Shown in pieces: positions 8,957 through 17,253 of a stretch of 25,000 nt of DNA (positions are counted from its first letter, which is position 1; each line of letters starts with the position of its first letter). The translations under genes and the position numbers were made by a program. The notes below the pieces were generated by a model. The model worked only from the letters and a program-made list of their open reading frames with translations, ran no database searches and was not told the origin of the DNA. The stretch is from Prorocentrum cordatum. Its lineage: Eukaryota; Sar; Dinophyceae; Prorocentrales; Prorocentraceae. The stretch spans positions 71,993 to 96,992 of the forward strand of contig CAUYUJ010018559.1 of assembly GCA_963575745.1 (NCBI GenBank). Direction: 5' to 3'.

Positions 8957-9275
8957 GGGGCTGCGAGCTGCAAGACCGTCGTCACTTTCGAGGGCTGCCG
9001 GGGGGTCCAGCGGAGCGACGCCCCGCCGAGGATTCGGGTTAGACCTCGCCGTCCCTGGGGGGGCTGCGAGCTGCGAAGCTGCCGCCACTTGCGGGGGCTG
9101 CCACGGGGGTCCAGCGAAGTGGCGCCCCGACGCGTATTCACGTTAGACCTCGCCATCCATGGGGGGCTGCGAACTGCGAGACTGTCGCAACTTTCTCAGG
9201 GTGCTTGGGGGACCAGCGGAGGGACGCCAGCGGAGTGACGTCGTACGGGGACCCAGATTGGACCTCGTGTTGTCG
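8957..9275. repeat. Three tandem 103-bp units
   Basis: GGGGCTGCGA begins units at 8957, 9060 and 9163, exactly 103 bp apart. Each continues with GCTGC, ACTT/ACTTTC, a GGG..GTCCAGCG or GACCAGCG block, a CGACGCC-like block and finally TTAGACCTCG (TTGGACCTCG in unit 3). Unit 3 carries an insertion and is about 12 bp longer. The period is not a multiple of three, so open frames through it are not conserved coding. Confidence 0.85.
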
Positions 9276-9896
9276 TTTTGCGCGATGGGCCAGCTGGAAG
9301 GTGATGGGTTGATTGAAGCAACAGCATTGTGTGATCAGGGTCGCGCGCGGATTCCAGAATACACGGCGCACACCAGACAGCATGTTGTGAATTTAGCGGC
9401 CGGAGGTGAACACAGGCATCGGCACGAAGGCCATTGAGTCTTGAAGTGTCAGAGATTGATAGTAATTGCGGCTCAGTGGCATGTAGCTAGCGCGACTCTG
9501 AAATCATGCAAATATAAGAATTGTGAGCTTGCGGGAGACATGGGAGGGTAAGGGGCATGCGCATCTCGGTGGCCAGGGCAATGGGAAGTAACGCATGTGG
9601 TACCGAGCAGCTATCGACGCCGCTTGCGTTTTGGAAGCGAACTCCCCGCATTCAAGAAAGTAAAGAGGAGATAAGAGGATACATCCTTGACCTTCCACGC
9701 CAGAAATCGTCGCAGGAGTCGGAGTCCTCAACTTGTGTTTTATGCTTGTCGTCTGGCCAGGAAGCGACACATCTGCAGCTTGCGCCCAGAGTCGGGGCAA
9801 AGAAATACATCAAGCGCTCGACGACGGCGTTTTGGGCCTGGGCAGCTTTCCCGCCCGTTCTCTCCATGGTGCAGGCCTCCTCTCGTCTCCGCTGAC
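9276..9896. other. Unique sequence, nothing recognised
   Basis: Moderate-GC DNA with short open frames on both strands. No repeats seen. Confidence 0.4.
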
Positions 9897-10592
9897 CTAT
9901 TCCGCGAAGTCAAGGGGGTGTGGATAGGAAAGGTGTGCATACAGCCAAGACGCTGAAGTAAGGAGCATTTTGGGTTCGGAAGGGGCTCGGTGTTCCTCAG
10001 GTCCTTCCGTGGCTGCTCCTCTAGCCCTCCTCGTGGACGCATGCGTCTCGAGGGGTTTCGTGCCTCGTTTAGTGCTCCTCATTATTGCAGCAGCCCGGCT
10101 GTACATCATGAGAAACATGAATCGGGAGTCAAGGGGAGAGTCTGTCTTCAGGCGGCCGGTGGTAGCACGGTCAGCGTGCAGCCGTTCACCGCGCCCGTGC
10201 TGCGAGATCGGGGCCAAGGCGGGGCAGCAGCACCACAGCGGCCTCAGCAGATGCAGGGAGCGAGGGCGGGGAAGTGCTGCGAGAATGCACTGAGCATGCG
10301 TGTCTAGACGTGTCGCCACGACCGTGTCTGGGCAGCAGGCTGGAATGTTGGCGCTGCGTGCGCTGGACGAGTTTGGGTGACAGCGGTTCCCTCTGCAAGC
10401 AGGAGACAAGGTCGGGGCCTGCGAGGGTACGTCTGCTGCACGGGTGGCTTCGTAGAACGGGAAATCACAAGAGACAGGGGATCCGCGCCCACACGTGAGA
10501 ACGGAGGTTAGGTGTAGAGCCTCTGTGTGCCCCGTTTTCGCAGTTGACGGCGTCGAGTCCGTGCAATGAATGTGTAACATCGTTTGGAGCAT
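9897..10592 (-). CDS. Hypothetical open frame, unknown status
   Basis: 231 codons on the minus strand in repeat-free DNA. The translation is Ala/Arg/Ser/Pro/Thr/His-rich with about ten Cys, and contains a hydrophobic LWCCCPALAPI patch near residue 120 and FMFLMMYSRAAAIM near residues 156-170. No family, ordered motif or signal peptide is evident. A second frame overlaps it on the plus strand (9970-10293), as is common in non-coding GC-rich DNA. It could be an exon, but I see no supporting splice pattern and consider chance more likely. Confidence 0.12.
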   Translation of the reverse strand: MLQTMLHIHCTDSTPSTAKTGHTEALHLTSVLTCGRGSPVSCDFPFYEATRAADVPSQAPTLSPACRGNRCHPNSSSARSANIPACCPDTVVATRLDTHAQCILAALPRPRSLHLLRPLWCCCPALAPISQHGRGERLHADRATTGRLKTDSPLDSRFMFLMMYSRAAAIMRSTKRGTKPLETHASTRRARGAATEGPEEHRAPSEPKMLLTSASWLYAHLSYPHPLDFAE

Positions 10593-10768
10593 CGGTGCCC
10601 CTGCGCTCCAGCACCATCGACATCCGGACCGACGCGTCTTCGTGCAGATGTCCAGCTATATCCGCAACTGTATCGCGTACACAGGTACACTGCATCCAGG
10701 CCGACGCACGAACGTTGAGTTTCCTCGTGCGCAGCGAAATTCGACATGATTTTCGAGCCTCGGCTTCA

Positions 10769-11323
10769 TCATACAAGCACGATGGCCGTGTGATGCGCAG
10801 AAGCGTCGTTGGTCCTGCGGTAACGCCGCACAAGCTGCTGCCATGGAGTACGTGTCATGGTTACGTGGGATACGTGAGTTGCAGGTTCGGGCGCTCTCAC
10901 GGGTAACTGCTTTTCGGAACGTGGTTCAGATACAGGGGCCGGAAGTTTTATGACCCAGGCGGTGGCGCTATATTTGTGTTTTCGTAGTTGATTGGTCAGT
11001 TTCCAGGGTGATGCGGTTTCCCTTGTGAGCCGACCATGGGGTTTCGTTTGCACCCAGGCGGTGCTTGTTAAGTTAATGGACGTTGGGTATGTAATCAGGC
11101 TCCTGGGATGATTATGGAGGACTCTTGGCACTGAGTCTGCTCGCAGGTTTGTGCCTTCACAGACCCACCGGTTGAAATAGCCGTAGAACACGGCAGGCTT
11201 GCCTGAGGTAGTTGCACATCGAATTGCATTCCCCACTGGGTTCGAGCTGGGTTGGACAGGAGGTACGGACGAAATCAGAGTCGAGAACTGTTGTGCTGCA
11301 TCCGTGCGATGATTGGCCTCCAC
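10769..11323 (-). CDS. Hypothetical open frame, unknown status
   Basis: 184 codons on the minus strand. Residues about 30-140 look less biased than most frames here (for example GKPAVFYGYFNRWVCEGTNL and WKLTNQLRKHKYSATAWVI), with aromatic and hydrophobic residues spread evenly, which slightly favours coding. I recognise no domain and cannot place it in a transposon or cellular family. Its 5' end overlaps the plus-strand frame at 11212-11928 head to head by about 110 bp, so at most one of the two is likely real as drawn. Confidence 0.18.
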   Translation of the reverse strand: MEANHRTDAAQQFSTLISSVPPVQPSSNPVGNAIRCATTSGKPAVFYGYFNRWVCEGTNLRADSVPRVLHNHPRSLITYPTSINLTSTAWVQTKPHGRLTRETASPWKLTNQLRKHKYSATAWVIKLPAPVSEPRSEKQLPVRAPEPATHVSHVTMTRTPWQQLVRRYRRTNDASAHHTAIVLV

Positions 11324-11928
11324 TCCCCGTTCTCATTCTCTTACTTAAGCGGCAGCTGTGCCTGCCCAGGTCTGAACTTTATGATGATCGCCTTGCTGGG
11401 AGCAGGGGTGCCTCTCGCTCTTACTTGTCATGCGTGACGCATATCATGACAAGCAACGCGGCCATACGTGGTGTATTTTCGTGCGCGACGGGGTCGTACA
11501 CGCATAGCGAGCCGCATGCAGCGTGTCACACGCAACCGCACCGCGCTTGTGGCTGTCGGACACTGAGCCCCGACAAGCCCTTCATACTCAGAGGGGCACG
11601 GAAGAATCTGGCTGAAGACATCATTATTCCGACTGCCCATTTCTCTTCCGACCTATCCATATCCAATGTTCCAGCCACTTCGCTGACGGGTTGGTGTTTG
11701 GTTACTTATAATGAGTCTGACGTGTTGGCTCCGATCTTGGTGACGTTGTCCAGGTGTCTGCGGCAAATCTGCCACCGCGTCAGCGAAATACTCTGTATGG
11801 TGACCCTTCCAGCACCGCCCAGAAGGCCGTCACACTCAGTGAGGAGTTCTCATACGGCTTGCTTTGACTGCCTTGGGGATGCCTTGGGCTCCCGTGGGGC
11901 CCCTCGAGGCCCTGTTGGGCCGTCTTGA
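11212..11928 (+). CDS. Hypothetical open frame, unknown status
   Basis: 238 codons on the plus strand. The middle (residues about 120-205) reads as balanced protein-like sequence containing AEDIIIPTAHFSSDLSIS and GWCLVTYNESDVLAPILVTL. The last 20 residues run into the degenerate CTTGGGGCC repeat at 11866 onward, so any real protein would have to end or splice before that. No domain recognised, and no signal peptide at the N-terminus. Longer than most repeat-free frames here, but still within chance. Confidence 0.18.
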   Translation: MHIELHSPLGSSWVGQEVRTKSESRTVVLHPCDDWPPLPVLILLLKRQLCLPRSELYDDRLAGSRGASRSYLSCVTHIMTSNAAIRGVFSCATGSYTHSEPHAACHTQPHRACGCRTLSPDKPFILRGARKNLAEDIIIPTAHFSSDLSISNVPATSLTGWCLVTYNESDVLAPILVTLSRCLRQICHRVSEILCMVTLPAPPRRPSHSVRSSHTACFDCLGDALGSRGAPRGPVGPS

Positions 11929-12500
11929 TGCCCTCGTGGGCCTTTCTTCACCACCCACCAAACCACCCCAACCCAACCCGAAGGCTCAGATTTACCCTCG
12001 ATTTCTAGTGGGGGGGGGGGTCGGGACACATCGAAAAAACACGTGTGGAACCCTTACCCCCCCCAACCCGAAATTCGGGTCTCCGGGTTGGGTTGGGGTG
12101 GTCTGGTAGGTAGTCATTTCTGGAGCTCTCTTTGGGCATTCTGGGACATGCTGGCCGTTTCGGGGCCGCCGTCATGGGCCGTCCAGGGACCCTCTTGGGC
12201 CGCCTGCGGTCCCTCCGGAGGCCCTCTTGGGCGGGCCGTCCAGGGGCCCTCTTGGCATCCGGGGCCTCCGTCCTCTGGGCTTTCGAAGGCTGCGAGTGGA
12301 CCAGGCCTCAACCGAGGAGGGCGGAAAGCGAAGCGCATAGAAGCAACCAAGGAAACACAGCATGTTTGGCCTCTCGAGGGCCGCCTGGAGAGCGAGCGTC
12401 GTGTGGGCATGTTGGGGCCTCTTTTGGGTCTCTCTGCATATGTTCAGTGTTTGGGAGCCAGTGAGTGCCTCTTGGGACAATGTGTGGCCATCTTGTTGGC
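11866..12500 (+). repeat. Degenerate CTTGGGGCC minisatellite, split by a MITE
   Basis: Recurring CTTGGGG, CTTGGGC, CGTGGGGCC and CTCTTGGGCCG phrases from 11866 to 11942 and again from 12122 to about 12500, fading rightward. The intervening 11948-12116 is the second MITE copy. The 5-mer TTTCT flanking the element belongs to the minisatellite. This shows the order of events: the minisatellite was present before the insertion. Confidence 0.7.
11948..12116. mobile_element. MITE-like terminal-inverted-repeat element, copy 2
   Basis: About 169 bp. The left end begins TCACCACCCACCAAACC and continues ACCCCAACCCAACCC. The right end on the minus strand begins TGACTACCTACCAGACC and continues with the same block. 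An exact 5-bp duplication TTTCT lies immediately outside both ends (11943-11947 and 12117-12121). The interior carries a poly-G run (12009-12020), a poly-C run and the palindrome ACCCGAAATTCGGGT near 12066-12080. No coding capacity. It shares termini and the CCCGAAGG...CTCAGA block with copy 1, while the rest of the interior is diverged. Confidence 0.85.
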
Positions 12501-12762
12501 CTTGGTGGCGTTCATCGGCCGTCTGGGAAGCGCCTCGGGAGGGGTAGGCGGGGCATGCAGACTGCACTCTGTGGGGAGAGGGGAACATGTTTTCAGAAGC
12601 CTTGCAGAAACCGTGCCAGATAGCACTGGGTATTCGACCACGCCTCAAACGTGCCAGAAGGCACAGTTGCCGACTTGTGTAGCATCACGCGCGCAGCCGA
12701 GTTTTCTCTTTCGCAAATGCGTTGGACAATTGGGGTGCCTCGGCATATGTAAACTTTCGATG
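12501..12762. other. Unique sequence, nothing recognised
   Basis: Short stretch between the fading minisatellite and the pyrimidine tract. A plus-strand frame (12043-12849) crosses it but starts inside the MITE, so it is not taken as a gene. Confidence 0.4.
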
Positions 12763-13045
12763 CCCCTTCTCCTGCCTCCTCCTATTCTCCCCCCCTCCTC
12801 CTGTTCCTCGTTCACCCTCCTTCTCCTCCTCCCTCCATGTATCTCTTAATCTCTCCGTCCTTGCCTCCACCCTCCACCTCCTCTGACACCGCTCCCCCCT
12901 CCGCAGCCCTTTCTCCTCCTCTATATCCCCGCCCCCCTCCGTCCTCTGCCCTTTGTCCGTCCCTCCCTTGTCCGCCGGCTCCCCCGCCCTGTCCTTCTCC
13001 CCTTTGCCTACCCTCTCTTACCGCCTCCTTCCCCTCCCCTCTCCT
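12763..13045. repeat. 280-bp pyrimidine-rich tract
   Basis: The plus strand is almost all C and T, as irregular CCT, CTC and CCCCCC mixtures without a fixed period. The composition favours triplex formation. Frames read Pro/Ser/Leu or Arg/Gly/Glu and are not evidence of protein. Confidence 0.8.
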
Positions 13046-13048
13046 CAC

Positions 13049-13211
13049 TCGGGGGCGGCCAAGAGGGGGGTGATGACTAGGGGGGGGATATCATGGCGGG
13101 AGCTTACATCCCTGCCCCCCCACCCCCCACCCCCTGAGCCGCGCACATGCCGCCGGCCGTGATTTGCGCCCCCCCCCTCTCGGACGCCCCCCCCCCTTGG
13201 CCGCCCCCGAC
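13049..13211. repeat. Short inverted repeat in GC-rich DNA
   Basis: CGGGGGCGGCCAAG at about 13050 is mirrored by CTTGGCCGCCCCCG at about 13197. Both flank G- or C-runs and are separated by about 130 bp. With the G/C runs the potential stem is roughly 20 bp. It may be a small foldback element or coincidence of GC-rich sequence. Confidence 0.5.
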
Positions 13212-13262
13212 TCACCCCCTTCGCCCTCTCCCTCCCTCCTCGCCCCCTGGTTCCACAACTGC

Positions 13263-13298
13263 TCCACAGGTGTACTGCTCTCCACAGGTGTACTGCTC
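13263..13298. repeat. Exact 18-bp tandem duplication
   Basis: TCCACAGGTGTACTGCTC occurs twice in direct succession with no mismatch, indicating a recent slippage event. Confidence 0.95.
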
Positions 13299-13451
13299 TC
13301 TTCTCCCCTTCCCCGGCAGTGCGCGTGTCTGCTCTTGCCTCGCCTCGTGTATGCCCGTCATGTTTTTGTTGGCTGCCGCGCTGGCGAGCGCACGCGGTCG
13401 GGGCCGCGGACGGGGCTGCGGATCCGCAGGTGGAGCGTGCAGGAGGCACGG

Positions 13452-13493
13452 GGGAGGAGGAGGAGGAGGAGGAGGAGGAGGAGGAGGAGGAGG
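13452..13493. repeat. (GGA)n microsatellite
   Basis: About 14 perfect GGA triplets. Confidence 0.95.
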
Positions 13494-14161
13494 CTGCCAG
13501 CCGCGGAGGTCGGGGGCAACGATAGGGGGGGGACAGGCACAGAAGGGGGGGGGATTGCATCGACCCCCAATCGCCCATTCATCGCCGACAAGGGGTCTGA
13601 ATGGCCCCATCCCGCCCAGGAGCGTGCGGATCCGCTATCGGGTGCCTGTCGCCGATCCATCGGCGAGGTATCGCCGATTCCAGATCGATGCCTTCCCCCT
13701 AATGATGCCAGTCCCCCCAACGGTTGCCCCTCGGGAGGAAGGCAAAAGGCAGAGCGCGAGTTCAGGGCATGGCGATCCTCACGAGCAGTGCGGCGGCGGC
13801 AGGGTCGTGCGAAGGGAGGGCCGTGCGGGGCTGGCCGGGGGCGGCTGCGCAGTGCTCGATGTGGCTTTCGCGCAGGCGTTTCTGATGGGGCATGTCCTGT
13901 CTCTTTGGCGTCGGAACGTTCACTGTCCTCTCCAAAAAGCATGGCTTTCCCGCCGTAGCGTTGGCCACACCTCAGGGTCGGTGTTGTCCTCCCGTCGTTC
14001 GGACGGGCGCACTCGCTTCAGTGCTGGCCACACTCCTGGATCCGACTCCTCGTTGTGCTGTCCTGCCCCCCTCCTTGTCCCTCCTCCGGCTTCCCCTGAT
14101 CCTCCTGCTTATCCTGCTCCTCCTGTTCCTCTTGCTGCTGCTGCTGCTCTTCTCCGTTTCT
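13494..14161. other. Sequence left of the large inverted repeat
   Basis: Contains a hairpin TCGCCGAT-CC-ATCGGCGA near 13649-13666, a partly repeated phrase (TTGGCCACACC near 13962, CTGGCCACACTCC near 14024) and a pyrimidine-rich stretch with a CTG run (14056-14161) that leads straight to the arm boundary. No gene recognised. Confidence 0.4.
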
Positions 14162-14254
14162 TTCCCAACCATCCTGTGGTGTTGGGTCCTCGTTTTGAAG
14201 AGACGTCGCCCCGCGTTCCTTCCTTCCTTCCCGCTGCCCCCTCCCTCCTCCCAT

Positions 14255-14327
14255 CTTCATCATCATCGTCATCATCCCCATCATCGTCATCGTCATCATC
14301 ATCTGTCGTCATCATCATTATCACCAC
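14255..14327. repeat. (CAT)n microsatellite
   Basis: CATCAT with CGT and CCC interruptions, specific to the left arm. The corresponding place in the right arm (20524-20562) is GGA-rich instead. Confidence 0.9.
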
Positions 14328-14329
14328 CC

Positions 14330-15470
14330 ATGTCGGCACACCCCTCACACGTTTCGTGACCCCATAGGGAGCTCCACCGAAGGTCCCAGTGCGTGTGCCC
14401 GCATGCGTCCCGCACACTCATTTCGGCACACCCCTCACACGCTTCGTGGCCCCATAGGGAGCTCCACCGAAGGTCCCAGTGGGTGTGCCCGCATGCGTCC
14501 CGCACACCCATTTCGGCACACCCCTCACACGTTTCGTGGCCCCATAGGGAGCTCCACCGAAGGTCCCAGTGGGTGTGCCCGCATGCGTCCCGCACACCCA
14601 TTTCGGCACACCCTCACACGTTTCGTGGCCCCATAGGGAGCTCCACCGAAGGTCCCAGTGGGTGTGCCCGCATGCGTCCCGCACACCCATTTCGGCACAC
14701 CCCTCACACGTTTCGTGGCCCCATAGGGGGCTCCACCGAAGGTCCCAGTGGGTGTGCCCGCATGCGTCCCGCACACCCATTTCGGCACACCCCTCACACG
14801 TTTCGTGGCCCCATAGGGAGCTCCACCGAAGGTCCCAGTGGGTGTGCCCGCATGCGTCCCGCACACCCATTTGGCACACCCTTCACACTATTCGTGGCCC
14901 CATAGGGAGCTCCACCGAAGGTCCCAGTGGGTGTGCCCGCATGCGTCCCGCACACCCATTTCGGCACACCCCTCACACGTTTCGTGGCCCCATAGGGAGC
15001 TCCACCGAAGGTCCCAGTGGGTGTGCCCGCATGCGTCCCGCACACCCATTTCGGCCCACCCCTCACACGTTTCGTGGCCCCATAGGGAGCTCCACCGAAG
15101 GTCCCAGTGGGTGTGCCCGCATGCGTCCCGCACACCCATTTCGGCACACCCCTCACACGTTTCGTGGCCCCATAGGGAGCTCCACCGAAGGTCCCAGTGG
15201 GTGTGCCCGCATGCGTCCCGCACACCCATTTCGGCACATCCCTCACACGTTTCGTGGCCCCATGGGCTCCACCGAAGGTCCCAGTGGGTGTGCCCGCATG
15301 CGTCCCGCACACACATGTCGTCCCACCCCTCACACGTTTCGTGGCCCCATAGGGAGCTCCACCGAAGGTCTCAGTGGGTGTGCCCGCATGCGTCCCGCAC
15401 ACCCATTCCGGCACATCCCTCACACGTTTCGTGGCCCCATAGGGAGCTCCACCGAAGGTCCCCGTGGCGC
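14330..15470 (+). repeat. 90-bp satellite array, about 13 units
   Basis: Units begin CCCCTCACACGTTTCGTGGC at about 14341, 14431, 14521, 14611, 14700, 14790, 14879, 14969, 15059, 15149, 15239, 15326 and 15416. Most are exactly 90 bp, with single-base losses near 14611 and 14873 and a 3-bp loss near 15263. Each unit carries GTGTGC and GCACAC arms around GCATGCG. Neighbouring units are nearly identical, so the array was recently homogenised. A variant unit of about 75 bp (15470-15545, with CAGTCCACATGCGTCTCC) ends it. There are no unique spacers, so this is not CRISPR. Confidence 0.97.
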
Positions 15471-15780
15471 AGTCCACATGCGTCTCCTTTGCCCAGTACA
15501 GCGTTACGTGGCCCCATATGGAGCCCCACCGCAGGTCCCAGCCAGCCAGCTAGCTCTCTTTGCTCCGCGCAGCGGGCGACCCGCGCGCGTCGCTGGGACT
15601 CCTCCGGGGCGACCTGCGCGCGTCGCGGGGGCTCCGTGCTGCGTTCCGCCCAGCGCCTCGCTCGCCCGTCGTCGCTCTGCCCAGCGGCAAGAGCCTTGCC
15701 CGCTATCAGCCAGCCAGCTAGCTCTCTTCGCTCCGCGCAGTGGACGACCCGCGCGCGTCGCTGGGACCCCTCCGGGGTGA
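14569..15780 (+). other. 403-codon open frame through the left satellite array
   Basis: The frame reads the 90-bp unit as a 30-residue repeat (for example VCPHASRTPISAHPSHVSWP, then RELHRRSQW), changing phase at one-base indels, and continues into the GC-rich block. Four of the six frames of the unit have no stop, and only the frames meeting CATAGGG or GTGTGAGG close. Length therefore follows from repeat composition, not from selection for a protein. Confidence 0.12.
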
Positions 15781-15980
15781 CCTGCGCGCGTCGCGGGGGC
15801 TCCGCGCTGCGCTGCTCCCGCAGCCTTGGACTTTTGAGTGCGCGGGCAAAGAGGGAGTAAAGGAAGGGGAGGAAGCGGGCGCGATCCTCGCGGGGGGGCG
15901 CGCCGACATTGGCGTCGCGGCGCGCGGGCGATGCCGTCGGGGAGTCCCGGGGAAGCTCCTTGCGGCGGCCACGCCCAGCG
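15539..15980 (+). repeat. GC-rich block with 168-bp tandem duplication
   Basis: CAGCCAGCCAGCTAG begins at 15539 and again at 15707. It is followed in both by CTCTCTT.GCTCCGCGCAG, GACCCGCGCGCGTCGCTGG and GACCTGCGCGCGTCGCGG. The right arm (about 18896-19140) has one full unit plus a second that lacks the CAGCCAGC/AGCTAG part. So the duplication predates or accompanied the inversion and one copy was later trimmed. Strong CpG enrichment, no coding evidence. Confidence 0.85.
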
Positions 15981-16187
15981 TCACGAGTATTCAGAGGCAG
16001 TCGTTGTCAAACTATTGGCATTCATACACATTTGCACCACGCTTTGTCATATTCGCATTCATGCACGTAGACTCGCTCGCACGCAGATCATTCACAGTCA
16101 GACGCACGCGCGCAGATTCACCCGCGCTCAGTCTCCCTACGTACTCAGATCAATCGTTTTCGTTCACTTTGTGTACCACGCCACTCA

Positions 16188-16240
16188 TGTCGGCACGCCC
16201 CTAGCACGGTTCGTTGCCTCATAGGGATCGCCACCGAAAA
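16188..16240 (+). repeat. Diverged solitary satellite unit at the inner part of the left arm
   Basis: CATGTCGGCACGCCCCTAGC followed by ACGGTTCGTTGCCTCATAGG and GATCGCCACCGAA aligns with the satellite phrase CATTTCGGCACACCCCTCAC, ACGTTTCGTGGCCCCATAGG, GAGCTCCACCGAA. It lies about 700 bp from the array, and the mirrored copy is at 18520-18572. Confidence 0.8.
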
Positions 16241-16302
16241 AATGAATCACTATTGCGGTACTCGCACCTGCATATGGTTGGGTCCCTCGTCAGGCTAATT
16301 TT

Positions 16303-16571
16303 TCGTCGTCCTCTTCCTCCCCTTCCTTCGCATCCTTCTGCTTATCCGCCACTTCCCATCCAATGTGCGAAAACCCCCTTCTGCTTACGCATCACACGAC
16401 GGGGTCATTTGGGAAGTCAAGGTTCTCTAGGGCGTCTCTGATGTACAACAATTGCTCAGCGCAGAGAGAAGTGATTGGTGGGATGAGTACGAGGTCGTCA
16501 TTGGGGGAGCGCGCTTAGCTTGTTTCCTCTCAACGCCCTCATTATCTGTATAGTTCTCTGTCTTTTGTTTG
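16303..16571. other. Left part of loop, unique
   Basis: No similarity seen to the right part of the loop. This is where the two arms stop matching. Nothing recognised. Confidence 0.4.
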
Positions 16572-16596
16572 TCTCTCTCTCTCTCTCTCTCTCTCT
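16572..16596. repeat. (TC)n microsatellite
   Basis: Twelve TC dinucleotides in the loop. Confidence 0.95.
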
Positions 16597-16651
16597 TGCT
16601 CCCTCTCTGACACTAAATTAGAAAGAAGAGAGTGTTCTACCGCTGCTGGTG

Positions 16652-16860
16652 GAAAACGGGGGGGGGTCACTGTGGGTTCCCAACCCGTCCCCCCCCCCTC
16701 GAAAACCGAACCAGGGGGGGGGTCACTACCGCTTCGAACCCCTCCCCCCCCCAGTCCATCATGAATCGGGGGGGGTCACTACCACTTCGAACCCCCCCCT
16801 CGAAAATCGAGGGGGGGGTCACTACCAGTTCGAACCTCCCCCCCCCCTCCGCCGCCGGCA
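16652..16860 (-). repeat. G-rich ~50-bp unit array, inverted orientation, four units
   Basis: Units read GAAAACC or similar, a run of G, TCACTACC, a TTCGAACC core and a run of C. They are the reverse complement of the units at 17945-18285. Each unit can fold between its own G and C runs, and each G run is long enough to favour quadruplexes. Confidence 0.85.
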
Positions 16861-16879
16861 AACGATTCCCGCTCCTCGG

Positions 16880-17080
16880 GACAGTTGGACAATTGTGGGG
16901 ATGCTGGGACAGTGGTGGGAACGGTGGTGGTGGGACAGTGGTGCGGGGACAGTGGGACAGTGGTGCGGACAGTGGTGGGGATGGTGGTGGTGGGGACAGT
17001 GGTGAGGGGACAGCGGGACAGTGGTGGGGACAGTGGGACAGTGGTGGGGACGGTAGTGGTGGACAGTGGAGAAGGCGGGT
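16880..17080 (+). repeat. GTGGGGACA minisatellite, left part
   Basis: Irregular repeats of GTGGGGACA, GTGGGACA and GGTGGTG with a 9- to 12-bp period. The same sequence resumes in the same orientation at 17254, so the hairpin between them interrupts one array. Confidence 0.9.
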
Positions 17081-17092
17081 GTGATCGGGCGA

Positions 17093-17243
17093 AGAGACCT
17101 ATGCACATGCACCGATCCTGGCAAGGCCCATCGTTGACCCAGGATCGGTGCACATGTTTTCCTGTCCACGGCAGGAGGGCATATGCACCGATCCTGGGCT
17201 CAGGATGGGCCTGGCCAGAATCGGTGTATGTGCATAGTTCTCT
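17093..17243. repeat. 150-bp nested hairpin, four alternating copies of one motif
   Basis: The outer arms 17093-17132 and 17204-17243 pair over 40 bp with about five mismatches. Inside, 17134-17155 and 17180-17202 pair again over about 22 bp. All four arms contain the same core (GCACCGATCCTGG or its complement), in the order forward, reverse, forward, reverse. The whole segment can fold almost end to end, with a short apex near CCTGTCCACGGCAGG. It sits inside the GTGGGGACA minisatellite. Possible natures are a foldback element, a small-RNA precursor or a recombination by-product. No target duplication was seen. Confidence 0.85.
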
Positions 17244-17253
17244 TTCCTCTAGG

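Larger units (their letters stand above)
13147..14367 (+). other. 406-codon open frame of doubtful coding status
   Basis: The frame begins in C-rich DNA, passes through the GGA microsatellite (read as poly-Gly, residues about 103-115) and a less biased middle (about residues 135-290). It then crosses the left arm boundary of the large inverted repeat and stops at the TAG inside the first 90-bp satellite unit. Only the middle part looks potentially protein-like and no motif is recognised. Because its ends are set by repeats, I do not call it a gene. Confidence 0.15.
14162..16302 (+). repeat. Left arm of nested inverted repeat
   Basis: About 2.14 kb whose reverse complement reappears at 18455-20610. 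The outer edge TTCCCAACCATCCTGTGG...CTTCAAAA-type sequence at 14162-14204 matches the end of the right arm at 20567-20610. The inner edge CGTCAGGCTAATTTT (about 16288-16302) matches AAAATTAGCCTGACG at 18455. Between them are the 90-bp array, the GC-rich block with a 168-bp duplication, and a unique tail. The non-array parts match at roughly nine bases in ten by eye. Unlike the right arm, this arm carries a CAT/GTCATC microsatellite (about 14255-14325) between edge and array. Confidence 0.93.

Noticed and set aside
8435-9238. 267-codon open frame
   Set aside because: It is made of the CCT run, the GGA run and the 103-bp repeat whose period is not a multiple of three.
10197-10233. Hairpin GTGCTGC...GCAGCAC as a terminator or RNA
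   Set aside because: A 7-bp stem in GC-rich DNA is expected by chance and nothing flanks it.
9280-11860. Retrotransposon polymerase in the long unique stretch
   Set aside because: No reverse-transcriptase, integrase or transposase motif was seen in the open-frame translations.
12043-12849. 268-codon open frame
   Set aside because: It starts inside the second MITE and runs through a degenerate minisatellite and into the pyrimidine tract.
14330-15470. CRISPR array
   Set aside because: Repeats are 90 bp, directly abutting and without unique spacers; no cas-like genes and the context is eukaryotic.
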